Source: BD1-7 clade bacterium
GTDB taxonomy: Bacteria > Pseudomonadota > Gammaproteobacteria > Pseudomonadales > DT-91
Reading direction: 5' to 3'
Assembly (NCBI GenBank): GCA_902705865.1
Contig: CACSIO010000003.1
Location: 101,344-165,343, forward strand
Length of the DNA: 64,000 nt
A program made the position numbers and the translations under genes. The notes under the pieces are model-generated. The model saw only the letters and a list, made by a program, of their open reading frames with translations, was not told the origin of the DNA and searched no databases. Numbering within the stretch: the stretch's first letter is position 1; each line of letters starts with the position of its first letter. Below are positions 7,479-17,374 of the stretch, one piece after another.

Positions 7479-9956
7479 TTATTTCAGGTGCTCTTTTTCT
7501 TCATACGTTTTACATGCGGCAGAAAATTCATCGTTGTCTTTTTCTATGATCGAAAAGATGCTGAGGCATAAAGTGTAGTAGTTAGCACGATTTACAATCA
7601 CCGTATGGCGGTTTGCTGTATTGTCGTCAAAATGAGAGAGCTCCATCGTCCAGAAATCCGACAATATTTCGCCGAGTTCATTAACTCCCGCGTGGATCAG
7701 AAGCTTGCCTCCGTGAACAAGGGCTTGATGGAATTTCCGTTTACTGAATAAGAAGTCAGCAACTGATGTTTCCCAGGATTTGCCGTCATCGCCTGAGGTC
7801 ATCATGGCGGGTGCCAATGTTTGAGCATCTTCGGTTTCTGCGGTGATACCACCCGTTGCAATCAGGTCATCGCCAGTGCTGACGAGTTTATGTGCGGCAA
7901 TCGGCGCTAAACCGCTGGTTTGGAGTGGCATCCAGTTCGTGCCTCCATCATCAGTTGTTAACACCTGCGCGATGATTTCCATAGATTCCGGGTCACCTTG
8001 CGCCGGCTTTTTTCCGCCCATCATAATGATTTGTCCACCATGGCTTGCCATTGCATGTTGCGTTAGGTCGAAGTCACACATGGTATTCGGCATTAGCGGG
8101 TTAATAACGCAGCTTGGGGTAAGCTCTGTCCAGTCGATGCCGTTTTCTGTCATCATGATTTTATTATTGATGCTGCCGTCGGCTTTCTCGCCACCACTGA
8201 TCATCATCTTTCCATCATGAACAGTCATGGCATGACCGGCTAAGCCAAAGCCTGCGGGTAGCACGCCGGTTATTAGGGCGGAGATATCCTCCCAGGTTTC
8301 GCCGTCGTCGACAGATTTCAGAACCTGCTGCTCGATACCTCTATCGGTGTTCTTGCCGCCAATGACATAAAGTGCATTTTTGAAGCTAATCAGATGATGT
8401 AGTGCACGGCCTATGGGCGCTGCATCTGTTGTTTTCATCGCCGGTCGCATTTCTTTCCAGGTTTGGCCTTCGTCAATGCTGGTATGGACCTGTGCAGTGT
8501 GTTTATCTCCGTTGTTGCCACCCATGGCGATCAGTTTATCGCCGTGGCTTACCATCGCGTGTGCCTCGCGATGATCCAATGGCTTGCGTGCCGCATGAAT
8601 TTTCATCCATTCAGTCATGTCGCCGTTGGCGATATGTACATCGTTGAGGCCGCCTTTGCGGTCGTGGTTACCACCAACCATCACCATTTTGTCGTCAATA
8701 CTAGCAACGTCAAATGCTGAGCGTGGCGAGAATACTAACGCGCTACGGTCGCGATTCTGGGTATCCGTGCCGCTAACACGATCTGCAACAATGGTGGTCC
8801 AACTCATGCCCAAGTCAGCCGACATCATCACGTCGTTCATGTAGGTTTTGGCTTCATCCGGATTATCACGGTGGCCTTTACCCCCAATCAGGTAAAGTTT
8901 GCCAAGGTGGCTGATTAATTTATGGCTTGTGCGGCGTTTTAGATCGGCGGCGGGGAGCAGGTGTTCCCATTTTTTGCCGTCGATACTACGCCAGAGGTCA
9001 TCAAAGGCATTGCGTGCGTCATTTTCGCCACCCATCAAGTAGATATAGCCGAGATGTGACGCTGCTGAGAGTGCTTTGCGGGCAAGCCACTGGCGGCCTT
9101 CAGTGGTGATTTGTTGCCAGGTTTTGCCGTTGTCGGTCGATTCCCAAATATCATCGAGTACTTGCTTGATGCCACTGGCGTCCGATACACCGCCAAACAC
9201 ATAGAGTTTGCCTTGATGGCTCAATGCCTCATGGCTCCAGCGTGCTGGAAACCCTTCACCGGATGCCGGTGTTATATCTTCCCATTTGACGCCTTTTTTC
9301 GACATCCAGACGTGGTTTGTCGCACCATTTTCGTTTTTGCCAGCGGTCATTATCATCATGCCGTTATGCATGGTGACCTTATGGCTTTTGCGCGGGCTAA
9401 AAATCGGCGTGCTGGGTGTCAGTTTGTACCAGCTGCGGCCGAGGTTTTTTGATTCAAGGATGTCATTAGTAAGTGTGTCGCCGACCTTGCCGCCAATGAC
9501 CATCAATGTTTTATCCAGGTTTATCAATGCGTGTGATTTACGATCTTTCAGCACATTGACGGAGTACTCCTCGACTTGATCGCCGACCTTAACTCTGATC
9601 CAAGCAGGTTTGTCTGGCAGTAGATTGGTATCTTGAATAATCGAACCGTCAATAACATCTTGTTCGCCATTAATACAGCCAGAGACGTTGTCGGTTGGGC
9701 AATTTGGTTGTTGAGAGCGAATTAGTGTCACAGTATCGTCAGCCGAAACCAGTCTGTTTTGTACTTGTGGTGACGCTGGATCAACGCTGCCCGGCACAAT
9801 GTTGGCGGTGAGCTCTGCAGAATCTGGCGTTTGGCGTGATGTCACCTGTGCAACACCTTCGACAAACGGGTTAGCTCTATCGTCGTTGTCATTATCATCA
9901 CATGCTGCGATTAGCAGCGTGCTACCCAAAACCCAGAAGAGTGATCGTTTGATCAT
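7479..9956 (-). CDS. Large lipoprotein with Kelch/Asp-box (BNR) repeats
   Basis: An 825-residue lipoprotein (lipobox LIAAC, Cys19) followed by an acidic DDNDNDD stretch. After an N-terminal region of about 130 residues ending in a possible beta-sandwich, the rest is built of repeated units. These pair a Kelch-like LYVFGG/MIMTAGK/LYLIGGKG strand turn with an Asp-box such as STDNGKTW, SADLGMSW, SIDEGQTW, SVDDGETW or SGDDGKSW. This predicts one or two beta-propellers on the outer membrane or cell surface. Asp-box propellers occur in sialidases and in many non-catalytic proteins; I see no sialidase RIP/FRIP arginine motif, so no enzyme activity is claimed. Convergent with leuA. Confidence 0.8.
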   Translation of the reverse strand: MIKRSLFWVLGSTLLIAACDDNDNDDRANPFVEGVAQVTSRQTPDSAELTANIVPGSVDPASPQVQNRLVSADDTVTLIRSQQPNCPTDNVSGCINGEQDVIDGSIIQDTNLLPDKPAWIRVKVGDQVEEYSVNVLKDRKSHALINLDKTLMVIGGKVGDTLTNDILESKNLGRSWYKLTPSTPIFSPRKSHKVTMHNGMMIMTAGKNENGATNHVWMSKKGVKWEDITPASGEGFPARWSHEALSHQGKLYVFGGVSDASGIKQVLDDIWESTDNGKTWQQITTEGRQWLARKALSAASHLGYIYLMGGENDARNAFDDLWRSIDGKKWEHLLPAADLKRRTSHKLISHLGKLYLIGGKGHRDNPDEAKTYMNDVMMSADLGMSWTTIVADRVSGTDTQNRDRSALVFSPRSAFDVASIDDKMVMVGGNHDRKGGLNDVHIANGDMTEWMKIHAARKPLDHREAHAMVSHGDKLIAMGGNNGDKHTAQVHTSIDEGQTWKEMRPAMKTTDAAPIGRALHHLISFKNALYVIGGKNTDRGIEQQVLKSVDDGETWEDISALITGVLPAGFGLAGHAMTVHDGKMMISGGEKADGSINNKIMMTENGIDWTELTPSCVINPLMPNTMCDFDLTQHAMASHGGQIIMMGGKKPAQGDPESMEIIAQVLTTDDGGTNWMPLQTSGLAPIAAHKLVSTGDDLIATGGITAETEDAQTLAPAMMTSGDDGKSWETSVADFLFSKRKFHQALVHGGKLLIHAGVNELGEILSDFWTMELSHFDDNTANRHTVIVNRANYYTLCLSIFSIIEKDNDEFSAACKTYEEKEHLK

Positions 9957-10353
9957 GTTGGTTTGCCCTGTTGATGAGTCTCTCTAAAAGGTAGACGACT
10001 CGTCGCAAACGGAAAAATCAGGCAGATGGGATCCAGACGGCCGGCAATGCGTCTATTGGTGTTAGTGCCAGCGGTGCTTGTCAAGTCAGTTGATAACAAC
10101 AGCTGCGATAAGAGAGTAGGGCGAATGACTGCGTGACTATCTCCAGCACGATCAAAATGTTGCTTAGCTATCACTTTTGCTGTCCGAATAAATCACGTTA
10201 GACCGAAGAGTGAAGGGTACCGGTTCTGAACTGGTGGCGGCAATGATTTGATGGGTTCAAGATGTACTGTAGATTTCGAGTTTTTGTTAACGACGGCGGT
10301 GAAAGGGAAAGGGAACGGGCCGCAACGTAGGCCATTCGGCCTCCGTTGATATC
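9957..10353. other. Intergenic region upstream of the Kelch lipoprotein gene
   Basis: About 400 bp holding the promoter of the Kelch gene on the reverse strand and the 3' flank of the neighbouring barrel gene. A small reverse-strand frame at 9953-10174 has no signal or family resemblance and I do not call it. A short AGGCC/GGCCT hairpin near 10331-10344 lacks a T-run. Confidence 0.5.
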
Positions 10354-10367
10354 ATCATGGGTAGACG

Positions 10368-11354
10368 TTAGAAGCGGTATGATAATCCACCGGCGAAACC
10401 GCTTCCGTCAGTTTCGAATTTATTGTCACCAGTATCGTTAGTCAGTGTACTGATTGAATAGCTTGCTCGTAAAGCTAACGCAGGAATCGGAAACCATTGA
10501 ATGCCAAGGTTAGCGGCGACTCCGTTAGTCTTTGTATCTGACTTGTTAGTTGACGAGCCTTGCGGCAGTGTTGTGACGCTTTCGCTATCAGAATTCGCCG
10601 TAAAGCGGTTTAGATTCGCGCTTAACCCTAAACTTTTAATGGGGTACCAAGTTACTCCAGCCCTCAGAGAGAAGCTAGAATTATCGGAGTTACTCTGTGC
10701 GATTGCGCTATCGAACTTCCCCGTGCCATTACCATAACCTAAGGAACCGTTTATCTGCAGGAACTGATCGCTGGAACCTAGTGGCACAACACCTAAGTAG
10801 TTCACTGCCATTGAATAGCTATCGGATGCTGCTTCACTGCGAAATGGCGCGACATTGCCAAAGCCGGGGTTATCGGCGTAACTGCGGCCTCGGCTATATT
10901 GCAGCGAGCCCGTTAGCGTATGCCAGTCGCTAATATAAGCGCCAGCCTCTATGTTATAGCTTCTTTGTTCTTGTCGTTTCTCGCCGATATTGCTATTGAC
11001 TGAAGCGCGGTAAATGATATTGCTGGTAACGCCTGAGTAACCGAGACCGATGTTTTCGGTTCTATTGTCTGAGATAACTCGATTGTAATTTAAGTCAAAT
11101 GACGACGCTTTATCAAAGAACGCCGCGAGCGCAAGTGGGCCCTTTTCGATGCTTACTGGAGTTAGGTAAACGCGCATATCCACAGAATGTGATTTGAGCG
11201 GTGTTGACTTTGTTTTTGTTCCTGTTTCTTTGTGTTCGGTTTTAGATTTGTTGTAGCTACCGCCGTAATTCAGCTCAACCTGATAGGCGTGAGAAAGAGT
11301 GCTAGCAGCTGCCAAGCTAGCGACGACCAGGGTTTTGTACATCCTATTATCCAT
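10368..11354 (-). CDS. Putative outer-membrane beta-barrel protein (paralogue 1 of 3)
   Basis: A 328-residue exported protein with signal peptide ending STLSHA|YQVELNY and a terminal phenylalanine (GGLSYRF), the usual BamA-recognised end of an outer-membrane barrel. Alternating hydrophobic strands run throughout. It shares VDMRVYLTPVSIEKGPLALA and AAFFDKAS with the proteins at 11475 and 58127, so the three form one family. The family is not one I can name. An internal ATG at 11342 has a better-placed GGA and gives a cleaner signal peptide (MYKTLVVASLAAAS); either start is possible. It lies downstream of paralogue 2 on the same strand. Confidence 0.72.
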   Translation of the reverse strand: MDNRMYKTLVVASLAAASTLSHAYQVELNYGGSYNKSKTEHKETGTKTKSTPLKSHSVDMRVYLTPVSIEKGPLALAAFFDKASSFDLNYNRVISDNRTENIGLGYSGVTSNIIYRASVNSNIGEKRQEQRSYNIEAGAYISDWHTLTGSLQYSRGRSYADNPGFGNVAPFRSEAASDSYSMAVNYLGVVPLGSSDQFLQINGSLGYGNGTGKFDSAIAQSNSDNSSFSLRAGVTWYPIKSLGLSANLNRFTANSDSESVTTLPQGSSTNKSDTKTNGVAANLGIQWFPIPALALRASYSISTLTNDTGDNKFETDGSGFAGGLSYRF

Positions 11355-11415
11355 TCATCGGTGCAAAAAAATTGGCGCGATAATAGCATCATTCAAAGTG
11401 TTAGTTCTATGGGCG

Positions 11416-11447
11416 AAAAAAAGGCCGATTTAGTAACCAGCCTTTTT
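11416..11447 (-). terminator. Intrinsic terminator after the second barrel gene
   Basis: On the reverse strand an 8-bp stem (AAAAAGGC with GCCTTTTT, 11418-11425 and 11440-11447) runs directly into a T-run, just downstream of the barrel gene that ends at 11475. Confidence 0.7.
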
Positions 11448-11474
11448 CTGACAGCGTATTACGGTAGGCGATGT

Positions 11475-12386
11475 TTAGAATCGGATACGAAGATCCAATG
11501 CAGCACCGGCCCCGTTGTTTTCTAACTTGTTGTCGTCATTTTCCAGTTCTTGGTTTTGTGCGTAAAATTGTGCGCCAATGCGAAACTGCTCAACCGGATA
11601 CCAATTAGCAAAAATAGTTGAACGTGCACGAGTTTCATCAACGTCGTCGGCGCCTGGTTGGCTGATAGTACGCGACAGTGTTTGTAGCTCAGCACCTAAA
11701 CCAAACTGTGGGAATGGGAAGTACGTGAATACGATATCAACGCCGCCACCGGTTGAATCTGTATCGCTAACGCCATTGTAGGTATCTGAAATAATCGATG
11801 CACGGGCATCAAGTGACATAGACATTTCGCTGGTGCCAACGGGAAAATAACCGTGGTAGTTCGCGCCTAAATCAAAGCCGTTAAATGAACCAACAAAGTC
11901 ATCGCCACTTCGGAAGGTAACGTCACCAGTTACAGAGTGATTATCGCCAATGTAGGAACCAAAGCCAAATGAGGACATCTGGGTCTTAGAGCCATCATCG
12001 TTGTCTTTGCTCGTTGCAATGGATGCATCGAAGATAAAATCATTAACGACTGCACGGCCACCCAGTGAAAAACTGTTTGTCGTCGATTTGTCGTCGTCAT
12101 CGGAATCTTCGACCTTGCGTTCTTCAAGCAGCATGCTGCCCGTTACACTCGATGCTTTATTCAGAAACGCCGCTTCGTTCCAGGCGCCTTTGGAAACATC
12201 GATATCCTGCAAATAGACGGTTAAATCGACCTGGTGATCAAGTAGTTCTTGTTTGTCCCCTTTATCGCCATCCATTTCTGGCTGAGTCGTTCCGCCACTA
12301 AGGGTATAAGTCCCTTCAAAGTTGTATGCATGGGTAGAGGAGGCACATGCCAGAATGGCAGACGCAAGCAGAGTACGTTTTAGCAT
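11475..12386 (-). CDS. Putative outer-membrane beta-barrel protein (paralogue 2 of 3)
   Basis: A 303-residue protein starting MLKRTLLASAILACASSTHA, a clean signal peptide, and ending in DLRIRF, a barrel-type C-terminus. AAGGATGA precedes the ATG at 12386; an upstream in-frame start at 12422 adds residues before the signal and is rejected. The sequence is Gly/Ser/Asp-rich with alternating strands (GFGSYIGDNHSVTGDVTF). It is closest to the protein at 58127: both share the order signal peptide, VYxxDxxxxxGAWxEAAFLxKAS, a GFGSYIG strand, an NYHGYxP turn and the same leader TTTTTARGGATGAAAA. No function is known to me; a slim porin or a barrel of unknown role is possible. Confidence 0.75.
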   Translation of the reverse strand: MLKRTLLASAILACASSTHAYNFEGTYTLSGGTTQPEMDGDKGDKQELLDHQVDLTVYLQDIDVSKGAWNEAAFLNKASSVTGSMLLEERKVEDSDDDDKSTTNSFSLGGRAVVNDFIFDASIATSKDNDDGSKTQMSSFGFGSYIGDNHSVTGDVTFRSGDDFVGSFNGFDLGANYHGYFPVGTSEMSMSLDARASIISDTYNGVSDTDSTGGGVDIVFTYFPFPQFGLGAELQTLSRTISQPGADDVDETRARSTIFANWYPVEQFRIGAQFYAQNQELENDDNKLENNGAGAALDLRIRF

Positions 12387-12417
12387 TTTTTCATCCTTAA
12401 AAATCGTATTGTTATAA

Positions 12418-12434
12418 CACAATGTTCCATTGTG
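12418..12434. promoter_or_regulatory. Dyad in the barrel-arcA divergent region
   Basis: Perfect 7-bp inverted repeat CACAATG TTC CATTGTG between the start of the barrel gene (12386) and arcA (12605). It has the size of a repressor operator and could serve either gene; no protein is assigned. I did not find a convincing FNR/ANR (TTGAT-N4-ATCAA) box for the arc operon. Confidence 0.3.
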
Positions 12435-12604
12435 GTGCGCTGATTATAAGGATCATGTTTTTTGTTAGTCAAGAGGCTGGCTTTATTTACTTGGATTCTT
12501 GAGTGTTCTGCTGTTCCCGATGCTGTGCGTTATTGCGTTAGTTTCACTAATGCAACTTTGTTGGTACGAAGTGTCTTATAGATGTGTAACTTTTGATCAG
12601 GTAA

Positions 12605-13843
12605 ATGCCTATGCACACATCGCGTTGCTATGTTGGCTCCGAAACGGGGCGTTTACGCCGAGTGATTCTTCACAGACCTGGGTTGGATCTCGAACGACTA
12701 ACACCGTCAAATCGTGAAGGATTATTATTTGATGATGTGCTGAATGTAGAGCGAGCAGGCAAAGAGCATGACTACTTTGCTCAGACGCTGCGTGATGAAG
12801 GTGTTGAAGTACACCTGCTGAGAAATCTCTTAGCCGATGTGTTGGAAAACTCAGATGCGCGGCAGTGGCTTCTGCAGCAACAATGCTCAGCCTACTTTTT
12901 AGGTACCAAACTCGCTGATGAAGTGCGCGAATATCTATTAGGTATGTCAGCCCTTGATATGGCGACTTATCTGATTTGTGGGCTAACTCGTAGCGAGCTA
13001 CCCGGGCGTTCGGATTCCCTAGTGGAAACCGTTAAGGGGCCATACGATTTCATCCTGCCGCCGCTGCCCAACCATCTATTTACCCGCGATACTTCCTGTT
13101 GGATTTTTAATGGCGTTAGCGTTAATCCGATGGCGAAACAGGCGCGTCGAAGAGAAACTGCCAATCTGCGAGCGATCTATAACTTCCATCCGTTGTTTTC
13201 TAGCCAGCCGTTCGATTTTTGGTACGGCAATAATGATCGAAAGTATGAAGGCGCCACCGTTGAAGGCGGTGATGTGATGATCATTGGTAACGGTTTGGTA
13301 TTGATTGGGCTTGGCGAGCGAACCACCCCTCAGGCTGTTGAGCTATTGGCAACTGCGCTCTTTCAAGCGGGGGCGGCTCGGCAGGTTATTGCGGTGAAGC
13401 TTCCTAAAGCTCGATCAAGCATGCATCTGGATACCGTCATGACCATGTTGGATAGGGACTGTTTTACGATTTTTCCTGAAGTGATGCAATCGACTGAGTG
13501 TTGGCGAATCACCCAAGGTTCCGGCAACAAATCATTGAAGATCGAATCCCTTGGTGAACGCCTGTTTGATACGTTGAAAGACCATCTTGGCGTTGACCGG
13601 TTGCGCTTGATTGAAACCGGTGGCGATGTATTTCAACAAGAGCGCGAACAATGGAATGACGCCAATAACGTGCTAACTATCCGCCCCGGTGTTGTGGTCG
13701 GCTATGAGCATAACGCCCGAACTGTTTCGCGAATGCGTGAAGCCGGTATTACTGTGATGACGATACCGGGCAGTGAACTTGGGCGTGGTCGCGGCGGGGC
13801 GCGATGCATGAGTTGTCCGTTTGATCGGGATGATATCGACTAA
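12605..13843 (+). CDS. arcA: Arginine deiminase
   Basis: Hydrolyses arginine to citrulline and ammonia, the first step of the ADI pathway, in the cytoplasm. The 412-residue product shows the family landmarks: FTRDTSCWIFNGVSVNPM, EGGDVMIIGNGLVLIGLGER, the catalytic HLDTVMTMLDRD block, and the C-terminal GRGGARCMSCPF containing the nucleophilic Cys. A second ATG two codons downstream (12611) has better spacing to AGG and may be the real start. First gene of arcABC plus an APC antiporter; 48 bp separates it from arcB. The pathway yields ATP from arginine under low oxygen or acid stress. Confidence 0.95.
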   Translation: MPMHTSRCYVGSETGRLRRVILHRPGLDLERLTPSNREGLLFDDVLNVERAGKEHDYFAQTLRDEGVEVHLLRNLLADVLENSDARQWLLQQQCSAYFLGTKLADEVREYLLGMSALDMATYLICGLTRSELPGRSDSLVETVKGPYDFILPPLPNHLFTRDTSCWIFNGVSVNPMAKQARRRETANLRAIYNFHPLFSSQPFDFWYGNNDRKYEGATVEGGDVMIIGNGLVLIGLGERTTPQAVELLATALFQAGAARQVIAVKLPKARSSMHLDTVMTMLDRDCFTIFPEVMQSTECWRITQGSGNKSLKIESLGERLFDTLKDHLGVDRLRLIETGGDVFQQEREQWNDANNVLTIRPGVVVGYEHNARTVSRMREAGITVMTIPGSELGRGRGGARCMSCPFDRDDID

Positions 13844-13891
13844 ATCTGACGGGCAGTCCATTTGCTGTTGTATTCATTAGGAGATAAACCG

Positions 13892-14893
13892 ATGAGCTTT
13901 CACTTGCGAGATCGCAGCCTGACATCTTTAGACGTATTAACGCCAAAAGAAATACGATTTTTACTCGACTTGTCTGCCGACCTGAAAATGGCGAAGTATT
14001 CCGGATCGGAGCGCCAACGTCTAACCGGCAAGAATATCGCGCTGATTTTTGAAAAATCCTCGACACGAACCCGTTGTGCCTTTGAAGTTGCAGCTTATGA
14101 TCAAGGCGCCAATGTGACATACCTTGGCCCCAGCGGTTCGCAGATTGGTTACAAGGAATCCATGAAAGACACCGCTCGGGTGCTTGGGCGGATGTATGAT
14201 GCAATCGAGTACCGAGGTTTTTCTCAGCACAATGTTGATGTGCTTAAAGCCAACTCCAATGTACCCGTCTGGAATGGGTTAACCGATGAATATCATCCGA
14301 CCCAGATTCTTGCCGACCTGTTAACCATGAGAGAGCACAGTGACAAACCGCTGAGAGATGTGCGGTTCTGCTTTTTAGGTGATGGCGACAACAATATGGG
14401 GCGCTCACTGATGATTGGTGCGGCGCAAATGGGGATGGATTTCCGCATGGCGAGCCCGGTTAACTGTCAGCCAGATAAGAACTTTATTCGCCAATGCAAT
14501 AAAATTGCCAAGGCGACGGATGCCCGGTTGCTGGTCACTGATGATGCCGAACGCGCAGTTAAAGGCTGCGATTACCTGTATACCGATGTGTGGGTATCGA
14601 TGGGAGAGCCTGACGATGTCTGGGAAAAACGCATCAAGGCGCTGTTACCGTATCAGGTGAACGCCAAGCTGATGAAAGCAACCGGAAATCGACAGTGCAA
14701 GTTCATGCATTGCCTGCCAGCATTCCATAATCGCGAAACCGTGAAAGGTGAAGAAATCTTCGCTCGGTTTGGGCTTGATGCTTTGGAAGTGACCGATGAA
14801 GTATTCGAGTCGGAAGCATCGATTGTTTTTGATCAAGCTGAAAATCGGTTACATACGATTAAGGCCGTGATGGTCGCGAGTCTGTGTTTTTAA
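13892..14893 (+). CDS. arcB: Ornithine carbamoyltransferase, catabolic
   Basis: Catalyses phosphorolysis of citrulline to ornithine and carbamoyl phosphate in the ADI pathway (reverse of biosynthesis). ATG 13892 is preceded by TTAGGAGATAAACC, a strong ribosome site. The 333-residue protein has the carbamoyl-phosphate motif [16 protein letters not shown] near residue 50, and the ornithine-loop HCLPAFHN near residue 270. [14 protein letters not shown] and [16 protein letters not shown] are also typical. Position between arcA and arcC makes the catabolic form the natural reading; ArgF and ArcB cannot be separated on motifs alone. Confidence 0.94.
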   Translation: MSFHLRDRSLTSLDVLTPKEIRFLLDLSADLKMAKYSGSERQRLTGKNIALIFEKSSTRTRCAFEVAAYDQGANVTYLGPSGSQIGYKESMKDTARVLGRMYDAIEYRGFSQHNVDVLKANSNVPVWNGLTDEYHPTQILADLLTMREHSDKPLRDVRFCFLGDGDNNMGRSLMIGAAQMGMDFRMASPVNCQPDKNFIRQCNKIAKATDARLLVTDDAERAVKGCDYLYTDVWVSMGEPDDVWEKRIKALLPYQVNAKLMKATGNRQCKFMHCLPAFHNRETVKGEEIFARFGLDALEVTDEVFESEASIVFDQAENRLHTIKAVMVASLCF

Positions 14894-14942
14894 CGTTAGA
14901 TCGATAATTTAACATGCAGGTCTGAAGCGTCTGGAGGTTAAT

Positions 14943-15872
14943 GTGAAGCTGGTTGTTGCACTGGGTGGAAATGCATTGCTGCGCCGGGGCGAGCCGATGG
15001 AACAGCAGGTTCAAACTGACAATATTGATGTGGCGGCACGTGTGATCGCGCGGGCCAGTGACAAACACCAATTGGTGATTACTCACGGTAACGGCCCCCA
15101 AGTGGGGCTTTTAGCCTTACAAAACGATGCGTATAAGGGCGTTAGCCCCTACACGCTTGATGTGCTCGGCGCAGAAACCGAAGGCATGATCGGCTACCTG
15201 TTGGCACAAGGGCTGCGTAACCATAGTAAGCGCGATGTGATAGCGATGCTGACGCAAACACGGGTCAATATAGATGATCCGGCTTTTCGACAGCCGACCA
15301 AGTTTGTTGGGCCTATTTATGATGAAGACACTTCGCGTCGCCTCGCAGCAGAAAAAGGCTGGCGTATGCGATTAGACGGTGAGGCGTATCGTCGAGTTGT
15401 TCCATCACCACGCCCACTCTCTATCGTTGAAGAACCGATCATTCGACAGTTGATAGAAACGCCCGAACTGCTGGTTGTTTGTACCGGTGGCGGTGGTGTT
15501 CCCGTGGTTGAAGATAAGGGCTTAATCTGTGGCGTCGAAGCGGTGGTTGATAAAGATGCCGCGTCGAATGTTCTTGGCAAGGCGATCGGTGCAGAGGGGC
15601 TTATCATGTTGACGGACGTTGAGTGTGTGGAATCACATTTTCATCAGCCGGGTTCGCGGCGCATACACAGTGCCTCGCCGGATGCGATGACGGCGTTTTC
15701 ATTTGCTACGGGCTCGATGGGGCCTAAAGTCGAAGCGGCGTGTGACTTTGTACGTTCTGGTGGTTTGTTTGCAGCGATTGGCGCTTTATCTGATCTTGAT
15801 CGCATTCTAAAACGCGAAAAAGGCACGTTTATTGTGAGTGATGAAAACCATTTGCAGTTTTATGAAGACTAA
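14943..15872 (+). CDS. arcC: Carbamate kinase
   Basis: Transfers phosphate from carbamoyl phosphate to ADP, giving ATP, CO2 and ammonia, the energy-yielding last step of the ADI pathway. The start is GTG 14943, with GGAGG five bases before it; the ATG two bases earlier is out of frame. The 309-residue protein opens with KLVVALGGNALLRRGEPM, contains ITHGNGPQVGLLALQ and VVCTGGGGVPVVEDKG, and matches the amino acid kinase fold at the normal length. It is 49 bp after arcB and 26 bp before the antiporter gene, clearly one operon. Confidence 0.95.
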   Translation: MKLVVALGGNALLRRGEPMEQQVQTDNIDVAARVIARASDKHQLVITHGNGPQVGLLALQNDAYKGVSPYTLDVLGAETEGMIGYLLAQGLRNHSKRDVIAMLTQTRVNIDDPAFRQPTKFVGPIYDEDTSRRLAAEKGWRMRLDGEAYRRVVPSPRPLSIVEEPIIRQLIETPELLVVCTGGGGVPVVEDKGLICGVEAVVDKDAASNVLGKAIGAEGLIMLTDVECVESHFHQPGSRRIHSASPDAMTAFSFATGSMGPKVEAACDFVRSGGLFAAIGALSDLDRILKREKGTFIVSDENHLQFYED

Positions 15873-15898
15873 CGCTAACCATCTGATGCGAGGCGTCT

Positions 15899-17350
15899 AT
15901 GTCTGATTCGACGCCTAGCGAAACGTCTAATTCAGCAAGCCAAAAACTGGGTCTGTTTAGCCTGATCGCGCTAACGGTCGGCGCTATGGTAGGTGGCGGG
16001 ATTTGGTCACTGCCACAAAACATGGCGGATTCTGCAGCTCTCGGCGCGATTGTTATTGCCTGGGGAATTACCGCCATAGGTATGTGGATGCTGACGCAGG
16101 TGTTTGCCGATTTACGGGAGCGTCGGCCGGAGCTAGAAGATGGCGTGTACACCTACGCCAAAGCTGGTTTTGGCGGGTTTGTTGGGTTCAACTCGGCATG
16201 GGGTTATTGGGTCAGTGCCTGGATAGGCAATGTTTCCTATGCCGTATTGATGTTCAGTGCCTTGGGGTATTTTTTTCCGGCGTTTGGCGCAGGCAATACG
16301 CTGGCTGCGCTAATTGGCCAAAGTATCATGTTGTGGGTATTTCACGGGTTGGTGTTAAGAGGCGTTAGGGAAGCGGCGTTTATCAACCTGGTTGCCAGTA
16401 TCTGCAAAGTTATACCGATTGTTCTATTTCTCATACTTGTCAGTATGGCGTTTCGTTGGCCTTTGTTTAGTCACGATATCTGGGGCTCGGCACTGCATTT
16501 ACCCTTACTCAGTCAAATCAAAAGTACCATGTTGGTCACCGCATGGGTATTTGTTGGCATTGAAGGTGCGTTAGTTGAGTCTTCTCGGGCACGCAAGGCT
16601 GCGGATGTTTCACGCGCGACCTTTATCGGCTTTGCGTTAACGTTGATTCTGTATGTTGCCATCAGTGTGTTGTCTTTTGGGATTGTTTCCCAATCTGCGT
16701 TAGCACACGCGCAAAACCCATCCATGGCATATGTGTTGGAGCAAGTTATCGGCAAAACCGGCGCATTGATTGTGACGATTGGCTTGGTTCTATCGTTGCT
16801 GGGTGCTTGGTTAAATTGGACGCTTCTCTGCGTGCAATTGCCTTTTGATTGCGCGCGTGGTGGTGGAATGCCGCGTATTTTCGCGAAAGAAAACAAAAAT
16901 GCATCACCGGCTCCTGTGTTATGGCTGACAAACGGTCTTATTCAGGTCTTTCTGGTGATCACGTTTTTCTCCCAAGATACCTATCTCGGCTTGGTAAAGT
17001 TGGCAACCAGTTGTGTCTTGGTGCCTTATCTGTTGTGCGCGCTGTATGCTGTGAAACTGCACGTGCAAGAGCCCGACAGTAACCGACGGCAGCAGTTTAG
17101 CCGCTGTGCTGTTGCCATCGGTGCAAGTCTCTATGCCGTTTGGATTTTGTATGCTGCTGGTGCTGAACTATTGCTGCAGAGCACCTTGCTGTATGCGCTC
17201 GGAATTGGTTTTTACGTTTGGGCGAAACGCGAAGCGGCCGCAGATGCCGAAGGGCCGGTACCTACTTTCTATCGTTATGAAAGCGTTATCGCAGCGGCGC
17301 TCGTGCTGGCAGGTTTATGGGAAATAGGGCGCATGTTAGGTTTCGTTTGA
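15899..17350 (+). CDS. arcD: APC-family amino acid antiporter, probable arginine/ornithine exchanger
   Basis: A 483-residue protein with about twelve membrane helices. The first helix carries LIALTVGAMVGGGIWSLPQN, the glycine-rich substrate-binding motif of APA-family APC transporters (ArcD, AdiC, CadB relatives). GIEGALVESSRARKAADVSR in the middle is also typical of basic amino acid antiporters. In the arc operon it would import arginine and release ornithine without net energy cost. Substrate assignment rests on position plus family. It ends 24 bp from the convergent porin-like gene. Confidence 0.88.
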   Translation: MSDSTPSETSNSASQKLGLFSLIALTVGAMVGGGIWSLPQNMADSAALGAIVIAWGITAIGMWMLTQVFADLRERRPELEDGVYTYAKAGFGGFVGFNSAWGYWVSAWIGNVSYAVLMFSALGYFFPAFGAGNTLAALIGQSIMLWVFHGLVLRGVREAAFINLVASICKVIPIVLFLILVSMAFRWPLFSHDIWGSALHLPLLSQIKSTMLVTAWVFVGIEGALVESSRARKAADVSRATFIGFALTLILYVAISVLSFGIVSQSALAHAQNPSMAYVLEQVIGKTGALIVTIGLVLSLLGAWLNWTLLCVQLPFDCARGGGMPRIFAKENKNASPAPVLWLTNGLIQVFLVITFFSQDTYLGLVKLATSCVLVPYLLCALYAVKLHVQEPDSNRRQQFSRCAVAIGASLYAVWILYAAGAELLLQSTLLYALGIGFYVWAKREAAADAEGPVPTFYRYESVIAAALVLAGLWEIGRMLGFV

Positions 17351-17374
17351 GCGCGCTTGAACGTCTGAGTGGTA

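Noticed and set aside
9953..10174. Small reverse-strand frame upstream of the Kelch gene
   Set aside because: It overlaps the start of the lipoprotein gene, has no ribosome site and no recognisable sequence.
12435..12604. FNR/ANR box before arcA
   Set aside because: I looked for TTGAT-N4-ATCAA and found no acceptable match.
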